From Erigeron canadensis (lineage: Eukaryota > Streptophyta > Magnoliopsida > Asterales > Asteraceae), in assembly GCF_010389155.1 (NCBI RefSeq), contig NC_057762.1, forward strand, positions 29,448,055 through 29,512,054: DNA of 64,000 nt. Reading direction: 5' to 3'. A program made the translations under genes and the position numbers. Each line of letters opens with the position of its first letter. The first letter of the stretch is position 1. The notes beneath the pieces were generated by a model. It saw nothing but the letters and a program-made list of their open reading frames with translations. It made no database searches and was not told the origin of the DNA. Of this stretch, positions 37,577 through 49,267 are shown in pieces.

Positions 37577-37924
37577 GAAAGATAATTTGAGACCAACTAA
37601 AAAGTCCAAAAAAGGACCATTGATTTTCGTAAGTTACACACCACCATCATGATCTACTACGATATACAAGACTTTTTTGTAAAAACACTAAGACTTTCCG
37701 GCGACGGGCCCACCAGAAAATCATGTGTAAGCTAACTTACACATGTGTAAGTACACTTACACATGTGTAAGTTAGCTTACACATGATTTTCTGGTGGGCC
37801 CGTCGCCGGAAAGTCTTAGTGTTTTTACAAAAAAGTCTTGTATATCGTAGTAGATGATGATGATGTACAAAAATCAATGGTCCTAGTTGGTCCTAAAATA
37901 AGAGGTGATCTTAAAATATCTCAC

Positions 37925-37962
<38 letters not shown>
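37538..37962. repeat. TA-microsatellite-flanked foldback element with perfect 101-bp arms
   Basis: (TA)n runs at 37538-37574 and 37929-37962 bracket an inverted repeat. Positions 37652-37752 and 37755-37855 are exact reverse complements with a 2-base loop. Outer arms continue imperfectly (GGACCATTGATTTT..GTAAGTT.. against ..GTACAAAAATCAATGGTCC). Arms include GACTTTCCGGCGACGGGCCC, GC-rich compared with the surroundings. Insertion into (TA)n recalls the rice Micron MITEs. Confidence 0.92.
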
Positions 37963-37966
<4 letters not shown>

Positions 37967-37984
37967 AGAATATTAGGTTGTTAG

Positions 37985-38150
37985 GTATCTAAGCTTAAAT
38001 GCCAGAGACTCACATATTAATTTTTTAAACCATAAAAATCATGGACCTAGACATTTATTCATTAAACAATAAATATTAAAATATTAATATGTGAAGGATT
38101 TTACATCTAAGCTTAGGTGTAGGACAACCTTATATTCCCTTTTCCCTATA
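37985..38150. repeat. Foldback MITE (ACACCTAAG family), copy 2
   Basis: Left AGGTTGTTAGGTATCTAAGC..CTCACATATTAAT and the right end in reverse complement, AGGTTGTCCTACACCTAAGC..TTCACATATTAAT, form the arms. It is a relative of 8996-9175. Confidence 0.7.
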
Positions 38151-39906
38151 TATATATATGGGGAGGGTTATATATACTAGGGACACTTGTAAATTTGAGG
38201 TCACTTGGGATAGATCTGGACCATCCATTTCCAAGATCTGATCAAAAACATGGAAGGGCAAAACTATCTTTTACGTCCACTAATATAAATAGGCCAACTC
38301 CCTTCCATTATAACATAACCCTAAAATCCTCAATCAACAACTGAGCGCCTTTGTCGTTTTCCAACAACCGGCAACCGGCGTCGTTCTCCAACTACCACCA
38401 TATACATCGACAATCTGCCATCACTGCCGTATTTCTCAATCAAATGTATCAATCCGGCAACCGGAAAGTAATCCTATAGGGGAAATTTTAAGAATCCGAC
38501 CACCTGAGTTTTGATACTCTAAAATTGCAAATTGCAAATCAAATTTCGGCCGCCGGTGACTACTTATCAATCAATATAACACCGTCGTCTCTTCTCATTC
38601 CGGCGAATAATCCTCTCTGAATAATTTTCCTATTTCTGAATAACCCCTTATATATTATATATATAGTATAAAGATAAAATGAGAACTAATAAATTGTCGA
38701 GGACTGTGAGAACCATTTTTCATCCTTTAGATTAAATAGATCAATGGCTAAGATAATTTGATGGCATTTATGTAATTATTATAAAAATAATTAATTTATA
38801 AATAATTTAAATCTGAAAAAAGGGCATAGTAGGAATATTGAAAAAAAGAAAAGAAACGGAAAGCACTCATCACGTACTACAATAGTACAATACTACAACA
38901 TTATGAAGTTTGAATATTTATTAAACTAATGTCAAGCCTTAAAAACAGATCATAAATTTGGCTTCATTTTTTTATTTTAGAAAAAATTATACGACACTGC
39001 ATAATTTTTTTTCTTTTTCAAGATTGCCACAATGAACTGCTCCTAGTATCTTAATACCGATAACTATTAACATTTTAGCTTTGGCTATATATAAATTATA
39101 TTCAATATATGAGGTATGCAAATGTGATTTAATAAATTTTTCTCATCTAGTTTTTTTTTTATAATCTTGAATAGTTCACATATGACGACTTTAGTATATC
39201 TTCAAAGTGTACATAGGTGTACATATAAATTGCATATGTGAATATGTGTACATTTTCGAGGTGTACATAGGTGTACATATAAATTGGATATCTACATATG
39301 TGTATATTTTTAAAGTGTACATAGATGTCCATATAATATACATACGTAAAAATACTATAATGTTTTTTTGCTATAAAATTATTTTTGGTATGTGAGGCAT
39401 GTACGTACATGTGAATTTTTAAAAAACTTTTTTTTTGCTATAAAATTTGCATATGTACATATGTGTATATTTTGAAGTGTACATATAATTTGCACATGTA
39501 AAAATATTGATTTTTTTTTATTATAAAACATCTAATTTAATAAGTTTATGGGATAATTATAAGCAGGTCAATCACTTACGTATGTAGTCAATTAATATAT
39601 GACATGTTATGGCCTTTTTGGTATTTTAGTTTAATAAAATTGTATTAAATTGACGTGCACTAGTTAGATCAGTCAACGTTGATGATTTAGTTGGCATTGC
39701 TAAAAAAATTTGAAAAAAACATCAAATTAATTAGGCATGAATTTGATGGCTCGCTCAAATCAAATCTCGCAAGTAATATATTGGAGCACAAACGGTTATA
39801 GTAGAGAGATTTGTGGGATTGTTATTTAATTATTTTTAATTTAAATTATAAATACAAATGTACAATACTACCCTCATAGGTAAAAGTTCTCGCAGTTCTC
39901 AACAAA
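38151..39906. other. TA-bounded repeat-rich region
   Basis: Short (TA)n blocks near 38149, 38650-38664 and 39908 divide it. From 38670 (AAAATGAGAACTAATAAATT, AGGACTGTGAGAACC) to 39905 (GTTCTCGCAGTTCTC) the ends look loosely inverted, so it may be one 1.2-kb foldback element holding the minisatellite at 39207. GC-richer sequence at 38340-38620 (CGGCAACCGGC, GCCGCCGGTGAC) looks captured, but no protein could be read. Confidence 0.4.
39207..39365. repeat. 54-bp minisatellite, about three units
   Basis: GTGTACATAG recurs at 39207, 39261 and 39315, an exact 54-bp spacing. Units continue with GTGTACATATAAATTG..ATATGTGTA. Because 54 is a multiple of three, both strands show open frames with 18-residue repeats; I do not regard these as genes. 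Diverged pieces recur at 39450-39505. Confidence 0.85.
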
Positions 39907-39932
39907 CATATATATATATATATATATATATA

Positions 39933-40424
39933 AAGGTAAAGTTATTTTGAGAACCTTTTTTTTGCGAGAACCTTTGAGAACTTTTCAAATCAAGCCCAAC
40001 CGGTGATTGTTCTTTACATGAAAATTATTTTTTGATTGTTTTCTGAATAACTTATGTGTAATTTTAAAGTTTATAATTGTGTGGAGGCATTGATTATCAT
40101 CCGTTATACAATTATGTGGAAATTTGGATTCTTGATCACATGTGCACGTATATTGCTATGATCACATGTATGCAATTCGATCACATGTAATCATAGTAAT
40201 ATTTATGCACATATGATCAAGAATCCAAATCTCCATATAATTATATAACGGATGATATTTTATGCCTCCACACAATTATAAACTTTAAAATTACATATAA
40301 GTTATTCAGAAAACAATCAAAAAACAATTTTCATGTAAAGAACAATCATCGGTTAGACTTGATTTGAAAAGTTCTCAAAGGTTCTCGCAAAAAAAAGTTC
40401 TCAAAATAACTTTTCACTATATAT
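39933..40424. repeat. TA-flanked foldback element with ~240-bp arms
   Basis: Left arm starts GGTAAAGTTATTTTGAGAAC; the right arm in reverse complement starts AGTGAAAAGTTATTTTGAGA. The arms match through TCAAATCAAG-CCAACCG, TTCTTTACATGAAAAT, ATAACTTATGTGTAATTTTAAAG, TAATTGTGTGGAGGCAT, and GGATTCTTGATCA up to a short centre near 40170. (TA)n borders both sides. A lone right arm of the same family lies at 57001-57210. Confidence 0.88.
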
Positions 40425-40436
40425 ATATATATATAG

Positions 40437-40822
40437 GGTGACAATCAAATGAGAACCAACTTAAAATGAGAATAAATAAGAACACTTAAAAACTACATTT
40501 TGATGCATTAAAAGTCCATAAAACTGACATAGTGCATAACTAATTATCATTATTTAAGTGTTTAACAGCACATGGATCCGTCAAAATCGAAAAAAATATT
40601 GTTTTTTGTTGGATGCATCATTTTGATAATATGTATCCAAGATGGATGCACAAAACAAAAAACGTGATTTTTTCTATTTTGAAGGATCAATGTATTGTTA
40701 AACACTTAAATAATGATAATTAGTTATGCATTATGTTAGTTTTATGGACTTTTAATGCATCAAAATGATGTTTTTAAGTGTTCTCACTGTTCTTATTTTA
40801 AAAGTGTTCTCACCGGAATATA
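40437..40822. repeat. Second TA-flanked foldback element next to the aminotransferase gene
   Basis: Left arm (GTGACAATCAAATGAGAACC..TTTTGATGCATTAAAAGTCC..AATTATCATTATTTAAGTGT) matches the right arm in reverse complement. The centre carries an inverted ATTGTTTTTTGTTGGATGCATC / GATGGATGCACAAAACAAAA pair. It shares one TA block with the preceding element and ends about 230 bases before the start codon at 41050, inside the likely promoter. Confidence 0.85.
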
Positions 40823-41049
40823 TATATTTGATGTATGCATATAGAATTGGACTGAAATTGTAAAGAAACTTGTAAACTGACACAAACATGTAAAAAAACA
40901 AACATGTAAAAAAAAAACAGATTTCTTTTAACTCTGAGTGTAGTAGATTCCAATTCACACCAACCAACCAAAAGAATCACTCCACATTCAAGCAAAATAC
41001 ATACACAATCAACCCATATTTTTTGTTAACCAAAACAAAACCAACCCAA

Positions 41050-44000
41050 ATGACCCAAACCACATCTCAAACACTCCAAAACACCACTTTACAAGATGAC
41101 CCAAAATCCAAACAATCTTCTTCTTCATCTTCATCATCAACAACAGGTATGAGATTAATAGTCCCTTTACAAGGTATAGTACAGGGCAGGGGTGGCTTAA
41201 TCTTGGGCTCTGTTATCCCATGTGCCATGTTTTATTTCCTACAGTTTTACTTGAAACGACGTCGTTCCAAAACATCGGATACTCCGACGACATCTCGGTC
41301 GAATACAGAGGACATGTTGTCTAGGACTGTTTCCAGGTCGAATTTGTTGTTGTCGTCACGTGGGTCAATTGGAAGGCCACATGTTTCTTCTAGAGTTTGT
41401 TCTATTGCCAAATCGAATGAGGATTCGCCTTATTATTTTGGGTTGGATAAGGTGAAGGATGATGAGTATCATAGATTCGAGAATCCTAATGGTGTTATTC
41501 AACTTGGTTTGGCCGAAAATCGGGTATTTATATATATATATATAGTTATATTGCCCTTGTTTTCATATGTAGGTTTTGTTTGCTTATTTTGTCCCTAAAT
41601 AATTGCCCATTAGGAAAATGGAAAGCTTTATGAAATAGGAATATGTTTTTAGGGAACAAAAGCGAACGGTTTAAGAGGTAGAAATGTGTAGTTAATGTAA
41701 CTATTGTTTTGCTGAATGATAGTTTCCGGGTTTTCTAGAATGTGTTTTGTAGTGTGTAGATTGGGTAAAACGTGAAACTTTGGTAAAATACTTTTTGAAA
41801 TTGGACGCTTACCATGGTTTCTTACTCTTTTTGGGGCAAAAATGGTTGTCCATAAGAGAAAAAAACCGAGCGGAAAAAGTAATAGAAATGTGCTGTTTGG
41901 TGAATGATAGGTTTACCCTTAGTATGTTTTGCCCATAACTTATGTCACCTTATGAGCGAGCTTCAGCTTATGGTTTCATCGGTTTAAGCTCATAAAGCTT
42001 TGTTTGGTTCACAACGTGTTTAAGAGCTTAAGGGAAAATGAAGCTCTTAAACTATAAGCTACTTAAAGTAGCTAAGTTTTTGGAGCTTATAAAAAAAGTA
42101 AAAATGCCTAAATATCCCATAAACAGTTGGATTTCACAATTCATTTATTTGTTCTTTCTTTGTTAGTTTACATTTTTAACCCGAGCTCTGCCTTCTTTGC
42201 CAAACACATTTATACAGAAAAACGCTCTAAAGAACATTAGTTTATCCAATTATGTCCTTATTTTTCTATGATCATTTACTATAACGGCCACGGTTCCCCA
42301 CAAGGAAGAATTACGTGGCTACAATAAATAGTCATCTGCAGTTATGTGCGATTTCGGTTAGCTGAATGAAAGTTTTACACTGTTTAGAATGCTTAAGCTT
42401 TGTTTTTTTTAGTATAAAGAATGGAAACTTGGTTAAATTTTTTGAAAATGGACTCCTATTTTGTTATGATATTTCACTCATTCGCCCTTAAAATGATCGT
42501 CCACAAGAAAAAAGAAACACACAGTAAAAGAATTCTGCGGTTCTTTATTCGCTGAATGTAAATTATACTTTTCTTAGAATGTAAAGGTCAATGCACTTTG
42601 GGTAGAACAGGAAAGTGGAAACTTGGTGAAATACTTCTAAAAGAGGACCATGTTTTTTTGGACAAACTAAGTAATTAGAATGGACATTTACTTTGTTGCC
42701 AGGTTGTGAATTTTAGATTGTGATTTGGTATGTGTTCTTGGTGATTGCAGTTGACACTGGATTTGATGGAAAACTGGATTACCGAGAATTTAAATGATTC
42801 TATACTCGGTGGTGCTAGTGGCATTGCTACCTACCAACCGTTTGATGGAACAACCGAATTAAAAGTGGTAAGAACTAATGAGTATTTTATATTTCCTTTT
42901 TGGATTCTTTAGTTATCAAGTTTGTAACAATATCAATCCAGCAACTCTCATATGTTAAGCATTTTCTACAATGGATTTGAGTTTTTTTGAAGTTTGATTG
43001 CTAGTAATGTTGAGTGAAGGTATCTACACAATTTAGCTTATGAATGCTGATATTGTGATATACGTAAATGCTGAGAAATTTGGCTGCTTTTAAAGCATAC
43101 CATGTGAGGCGTTTTTTCTTTTGATTGTGAAGTGTGACTGTGTGAGTGGAGATGGTATTTTGAACTCAATATCACATTAGATTGTAGTAGCCTTTATATG
43201 GTATTGGGGAACTGTGTATTAGCGTGGATTTTATGGGCTGGCTGGTGCTGTGTATTTGTTGAATATATAATATGCTGTAGGCTGCCATTTATTGTTGTAC
43301 TGCCAACTGTTTTTGTAACTATCACAATCTTTTTATGTTAAATGTTTGTGACACATAGAAGTCGTTGTGGAGTTTGGTTATTTTCTATTTAGTTATATAC
43401 TTATCATCTTTATGGATGTATATATCTTTTTGAGAGATTATGATCTGTGTGTATGGTAGTTGGTGATTTATTACTGTATTATTTTTTTTGATAGGCCATG
43501 GCTGGTTTTATGTCACAACTTGTGGGGAGAACCGTGTCCTTTGACCCATCACAAATGGTATTAACATGTGGTGCAACTCCTGCTATTGAGATTCTGTGTT
43601 TTGCCTTGGCAGACCATGGGAATGCGTTTCTTATACCTGCTCCGTACTACCCTGGGTAAAATTTATTCATTTACTTATGAATGGTCGGTTTAGGTTGTGT
43701 TCTATCTCAAACAGGTCAAAAGCGAGAAATATTACTCCATTAAAATGGAATGGGTCAGATGGGCCGGAAGTAACCCAAAGTCCCAAACTCTACTTTTTGT
43801 TTTTAAAAATTTGTTTTAAATTCATGTTTACCTTAAATTGTTATATTCAGTGGTGTTTCATGTTTGTTAGTGTATTGTTTTCATAAGCATACGTCATTCA
43901 TTATATGTATAAATATCAAAAATGTGCAAAAAGTGTTAGCAGGGCTCGGCTCAACCATGATAGAATCGACTGCCCATTTTGACTCATTACCCAACCTGTC

Positions 44001-44926
44001 CAATCTGAGCATTTTGCCACCTATGCCTTTTATAGATATTATAGTTCAATTTTTTTTATTTTTTTTGCAGGTTCGACAGAGATGTGAAGTGGAGAACGGG
44101 AGTGGAGCTAATACCGGTCCATTGTCGTAGCTCTGACAACTTCACTTTAAGCATTCCTGCTCTTGATCAAGCTTATAATCAGGCAAGAAAACGAGGTCAA
44201 AAAGTAAGAGGAATCCTATTGTCAAACCCTTCCAACCCTGTTGGGAATCTAATGACCCGCGAAACCCTTTTCAGTATTCTAGATTTTGCCCGTGAGAAAA
44301 ATATCCATATTATATCTGATGAATTATTCGCCGGTTCAACTTACGGAGATGATGAATTTGTAAGCATGGCAGAAATTATTGACTCAGAAGCTACTGATAA
44401 AGAACGGGTTCATATTGTGTATGGGTTATCCAAAGATTTGGCTGTTCCAGGGTTTCGGGTTGGGGTTATATATTCATACAATGAAAGCGTTTTAACTGTG
44501 GCTCGAAAAATGACAAGATTTTCTGCAATCTCAGCTCCAACGCAACGGTTAGTAACTGCTATGCTTTCGGACACGGCATTTATAAAGAATTATTCTGAAA
44601 TAAACATAGAAAGATTAAAGGGTATGTATGATCTGTTTGTGGAGGGTCTTAAAGAGTTAGGAATTGGTTGTACGAAGAGCAGCGGAGGGTTGTACTGTTG
44701 GGTTGATATGAGTGGACTAATCCGCCCTTATAATGAAAAAGGGGAACTTGATCTATGGGATAAGTTATTAAATGTAGCTAAGGTTAATGTGACCCCAGGT
44801 TCATCCTGTCACTGTATTGAACCAGGATGGTTTAGGTGTTGTTTCACCACGTTAGATGAAAAGGATATCCCTGTAGTTATAGAACGTTTGCGTATAGTTG
44901 TTGAAACTTGTAAATCCCCTTCATGA
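41050..44926 (+). CDS. ACS12: ACS10/ACS12-type PLP aminotransferase
   Basis: PLP-dependent class I/II aminotransferase. It is related to ACC synthases, but the Arabidopsis ACS10/ACS12 branch behaves as amino-acid transaminases and does not make the ethylene precursor ACC. Exons: 41050-41523, 42751-42867, 43495-43655, 44071-44926, in phase, 535 residues. The first in-frame ATG is 41050. The N-terminal extension is diagnostic: Ser-run, then MRLIVPLQG at 34-42 and a hydrophobic stretch (about 49-67) followed by YLKRRR, suggesting a membrane anchor or targeting element. Catalytic core: LGLAENR-type substrate motif across the first splice, [33 protein letters not shown] (Asp near 334), [15 protein letters not shown] with the Schiff-base Lys near 372, and a C-terminal [12 protein letters not shown] (PLP-phosphate/carboxylate Arg). 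Reading is open throughout. The branch call rests on the extension and SKDL motif; ACS10 versus ACS12 is less certain. A long first intron (1.2 kb) holds a MITE-like stretch near 41940-42130. Confidence 0.93.
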
Positions 44927-47160
44927 AATGGTTCAAGCTGTAAGAAATTGATGTTAAAATGCGTGAATACAGATGGTATAAAGGTGAAGGTGTTGGGTTG
45001 AATCGTCGATCAGTTTTAGCTACGTGATATAGTGGATTTTTTGGATAATTGGATTGCAAACTTTGGCTATTACCATAGTATAAAATGGAAAATGATAGTG
45101 AAAATGGGCCATGTCCACTTATTTTAATGCAGTTCTCTTCATGAATCTGGGGCTGCTCTATTATCACAAGGCAAGGTTAGATTCGTTGAAAAGATTGTTA
45201 GGCTTAGTTTTTGTGTGATGATATTTAATTTCATTCTCGTGTGTAGAGAAAATCACCAATTTATATGTAGGACATAGTAACCAGTTGTTGGTTTTACTGG
45301 CTTGGGGTTTAGCAGCACAAATATAAGTCATTTTTTGTTACAATGTTTAACATGTGTATGCTTGAAGTAGTTACCATTGACAGATTCTGATCATGCATTC
45401 ATGCCACATCTTCTCAATTAAACTTGAGCTAGGGGAAATAAGTGTAAACTAGAGGTTGCAAAACATGCACTCGGGTGACGAGCTACAACGGGAGGGGTTG
45501 GATTGACTTAAACACTTGTGTCAAAGGGTTTTGCCTTTATTGAGTTGATAAATAATAGTTTGCAAATATTATTACAAAGATTATATTAGTCTTATTTTTC
45601 TAGTAAATTGATTTGGTCATTTTGGTGTATTAAAACTACTATCTGATGATTTCAGTGTTGTTACTATATGAAGGAAGAATCTGTATATCTAAATAATCAA
45701 CATTACAGTATCTACCACACTGGCTGTTTTACACATCGTTTAGACATTATCTCATCCTTTTCCATTGGATTCACCATGTCTTGGTCTGTTTGTTTGACAT
45801 TATCTTTAGGTTGATGTTTTAGGCATATTATATGTTGTCTTTAGGTTGATGTTCTAGGCATATTAAATGATTGCAGTTAGAGACAACTTATCCTTGAAAC
45901 ACCAGTATTGTGTTAGTAAATACATCAAAGTTCTAGTGGAATAATACATCTTCTGAAAGATGTACAGCTTAGGAAATCCAAAGTTGTTTAATTGTGGAAT
46001 GAAATGGGAAAGTCTGGTTTGGTTTTGTTGCGACAGTTTGGTTGCAGATCGTATAAATGTGAACTGCATAGTTTGCCTGGGTTGGTAATTTATGATACAG
46101 AAGTAAGTCGAATCATGCTAGATATGTAGTATAGTTTTGGGCAGTTGGTGCCTTGACGCTTATTGTTTTGGATTTATACTCTATCTATGCTCTTAGTTGT
46201 CAACAGAGAAGGTCTCTTTACTGTTTGCTGGAATGCTGAAATTGAAGCTCACAATGTTATTACAAAGATAAGTTATCCAAGCATCGACATTTGCTGTCAT
46301 ATACATATATATAAATGTATAGTTGTATATTCCCACCACTTCGTTTCATTTTGATGATTTCTGTTTAGTTTAACGTTGCTGGTGTCCATGTCTTCACTAC
46401 TTAAAATTAATTCAGAACTCAGTCTATTTACATAATGTTTTTTGTGGGGGTGACAAAATGTGTATGTTGCAGAGCCGATACCAAGTTTTTTGATTCTTAG
46501 GGCGAATCGATCAATGATGTCCCTAAATGTCATTTGGCAATATATCTAAATGAAAGTGTAAGGCATAACGAACAAGACGCTTTTTAAACTATAAAATCAT
46601 AATAGGGGTCATGTCGCGTTAATGCCCTTATTCGAACAAATAAAAGTATTTCTTGACTATAACATAAGAATCGCCTTTCTTCAAAGTACATATATTTGAT
46701 TCTATACAAAGAAAAGGTGGTTTTTCTTATTCCTTCCAATAATAGAATGCTTTATTTGCACACTTTGCATATAAACACGGAATCCTGTAAATGTAGGATG
46801 TTATTTTGCATATAAACATGGAATCCTGTAGAGTTAAAATTGTTAAGGTCTTTGGACTCTTGAGTTTGAGCCTGGACATCCCATACCCATAAGTAGTGAG
46901 CCAGATATATTCTCGTATGATGGATAAGCAGCCAATTATGAAGCGCATTTGGTTGGTATTTATCAACCTTTGCCACATAAATGTCAAAAACACTACTTTT
47001 GTTGGATCATTAAGAAATGAATAGTTGCAGAACACTGTTTTGGTAAAGAAAATCTTATAAATTGGAAAAAAAAACAAAGTAAAAGTTCATAGAGGCTATA
47101 CAGAATCTTTAATGCTTAATATAATACTTAAACATTACGACACAAGTAATTGATGTAAAA
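44927..47160. other. 3' flank of the aminotransferase gene and intergenic DNA
   Basis: Holds the 3' untranslated region of the aminotransferase gene. Two small tandem duplications are present: TCTTTAGGTTGATGTT at 45803 and 45838, and CATATAAACA-GGAATCCTGTA near 46768 and 46809. No gene is supported; open frames at 45863-46533 and 46727-47077 lack family resemblance. Confidence 0.5.
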
Positions 47161-47440
47161 CGAGGATAATGTCTGCACGATGCAACGAGGGGGATGGGGG
47201 AAGGGAAAAGGGGGGGGGGGGGGGTAGTGGCGGGTGGTGACGTTGGCGGTGAATAATGTTTATGTAAAGGTATGTAAAAGAAAGTAGTTTACTTATTGCA
47301 AGTGTTAAGAGATAGATGTTGTAAATTATTTCATTAAGTTTTTTGGTAGACCATGTATGTTAGGTGGTAGATGTGTTGAATGATAAGAGCCATTTTAGGT
47401 ACGTCAGGGAGAGTTGATGCTTTATATAGTAGTATATAGA
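47161..47440 (-). mobile_element. Short non-autonomous Helitron, minus strand
   Basis: In reverse complement it starts TCTATATACTACTATATAAA (after A) and ends TTGCATCGTGCAGACATTAT followed by CCTCG before T. The interior has CACCGCCAACGTCACCACCC, like its relatives. A 15-G homopolymer (47210-47224) lies in it. Confidence 0.72.
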
Positions 47441-49267
47441 TATAGATGTCTTTTTGATGTTTTACATACTAGCTAATGTCGGAAGCTTTTGTTAATATAA
47501 TACTCCATTTAGAAAGAAAGTAAAATTTTTAGCTTATGAATGTAAATGACATAAAAAATAAATAAATGTATTAAATTTAAAAGATAGAATGTAATTAGTT
47601 AGAAGGGAGTTTTGTAATTTATTTTTCATAAATCATAAGCTAACTTATGAGCTAATTAAAATAAAAATAACTTAAGATATATATTATGTAGATAAGTTAC
47701 AGAGTAATGATAGTTGAGAATATATTGAGAAAGAATCTCACTTTTGTGTGCATCTATCATGACTCAACCCACTTTGATCCTATTGTTGATGTAGAAGTAA
47801 TTCTTTTCACGATCGTGATTTATACACATGACTACATGAGATAGATATAATATATTAGTTTATGTACAAAAATGTTTTACGTTCAGTCTCAAATGCTTAG
47901 ATAGTTAGATTGATTCTAATTTTCATCAACAAATGTTGAAAACTAAGAAAAATATATACTCCGTACATTTCAGATTTTTAGGATGTAGAATAAGAATAAA
48001 CAAAAGTTCAAGGTACCACCAAACTGGATTGTGCAAATGCTTCGTAAGATGGATGGTTGTTGGGCTTGTGGAATTGTGAGGGGTGTGACCATGTTAGTGT
48101 GACCACTGACCACCAAGATATGCTAGAAGGGTACTAAGCCAACATGTAAAGAATTTCTTTTGATAGTTTTGGCAGTTTATGAAAAATCAAATATGCATAT
48201 AATAGATGGGCTAAAAATATCAAATATAAGTGGTGTGAGAAGTAGAGGAATGTAAAGGAAATGGATAGGGATAGATGATGACAAGCACTTTGGGTTTGGG
48301 CCATTGGTGATGCCCCAGTCCCCCACCCCCACCACACCACACCATGAGTAGGGAAGGAGCAAGAGCAAGTTCACACCAAATTCTTGAGACACTTGACAAG
48401 GATTGCAGGAATATTATTTTACTTTAATTGTTTATATGTACTCAAAAAGTATAAATTTGTATGTATTTCTAAAAATTAGTATGACACTAGTTTTTTTTTT
48501 TTTTTTTCACATAAACAAACACAACTTATTTTTGGTAATGATTTTTTAAAAATAAAACCACAATACATTTGATAATTTACTTATTTTTAAGAAACAAGAG
48601 AAAAGAAAAGGTTTAATAGCTATTCTATGAAAGTACTATATAATCTTAGATAGTTAAAAAAAAATATTTAAAACATGTTTACAAATCTCTTTTGAAATGA
48701 TGAAGTAGTAAATCGGAGAAAAAAAAGAAGTTTCTTCTTCATTTTTAACATTAATAATGATGATTACTAAAATCATGACCTACCCCAGAGGAGTATCAAA
48801 TAATTAAAATTTAAAACAGGCCAAAATTCCACTTTGACCCTTTTTCCTTTCATGCTTTCATAATAAAAGAAGGCTGGCTCTTCTCAAGAATCTATACTCA
48901 AAACCTCCATACATGTTTAACACAATAAACATATATAAACTACAATTTATAAGATCCTTCTGGACATATAGCTTTAAATCAAATAGCTTAAGATTTGATG
49001 TAAATATATTTTCAAAAGTATAACTATATGGAATCACAATGAAAATATAATTAAAATCAGACAACTTTTTTAACAACAATGATTTTATTGGAATCTTCAG
49101 CAAGGTGTTGAAGGAAACAATTACATCATACAATTAGTATAAGTTTGTCATAAAGGCCCCGGTTAGAAAACCAAAAATAGGACACCGATATTGAAATCGA
49201 CTGCTTAACATATTATTTTTTACTTATCTTATTATTTATTATGTTTGACACAATATATATAAACTAC
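47441..49267. other. Intergenic DNA without clear features
   Basis: 47460-47700 has GCTTATGA/TAAGCTAACTTATGAGC motifs resembling common plant MITEs. 48200-48400 is GC-richer but gives no recognisable protein on either strand. Nothing else is supported. Confidence 0.45.

Noticed and set aside
39159..39410. Repeat proteins on both strands
   Set aside because: Both frames arise from the 54-bp minisatellite, whose period is a multiple of three.
39207..39505. Possible CRISPR-like array
   Set aside because: Units are contiguous 54-bp tandem repeats without unique spacers, in a plant nuclear context.
41023..41049. Upstream extension of the aminotransferase start to 41023
   Set aside because: That position is TTG, not ATG; the first in-frame ATG is 41050.
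46727..47077. 116-codon minus-strand gene
   Set aside because: The translation has no recognisable domain, and the DNA contains small tandem duplications and is AT-rich.
48134..48392. Small hydrophobic protein genes on the minus strand
   Set aside because: Two overlapping frames give Leu/Ile-rich translations without family resemblance, start context or splice support.
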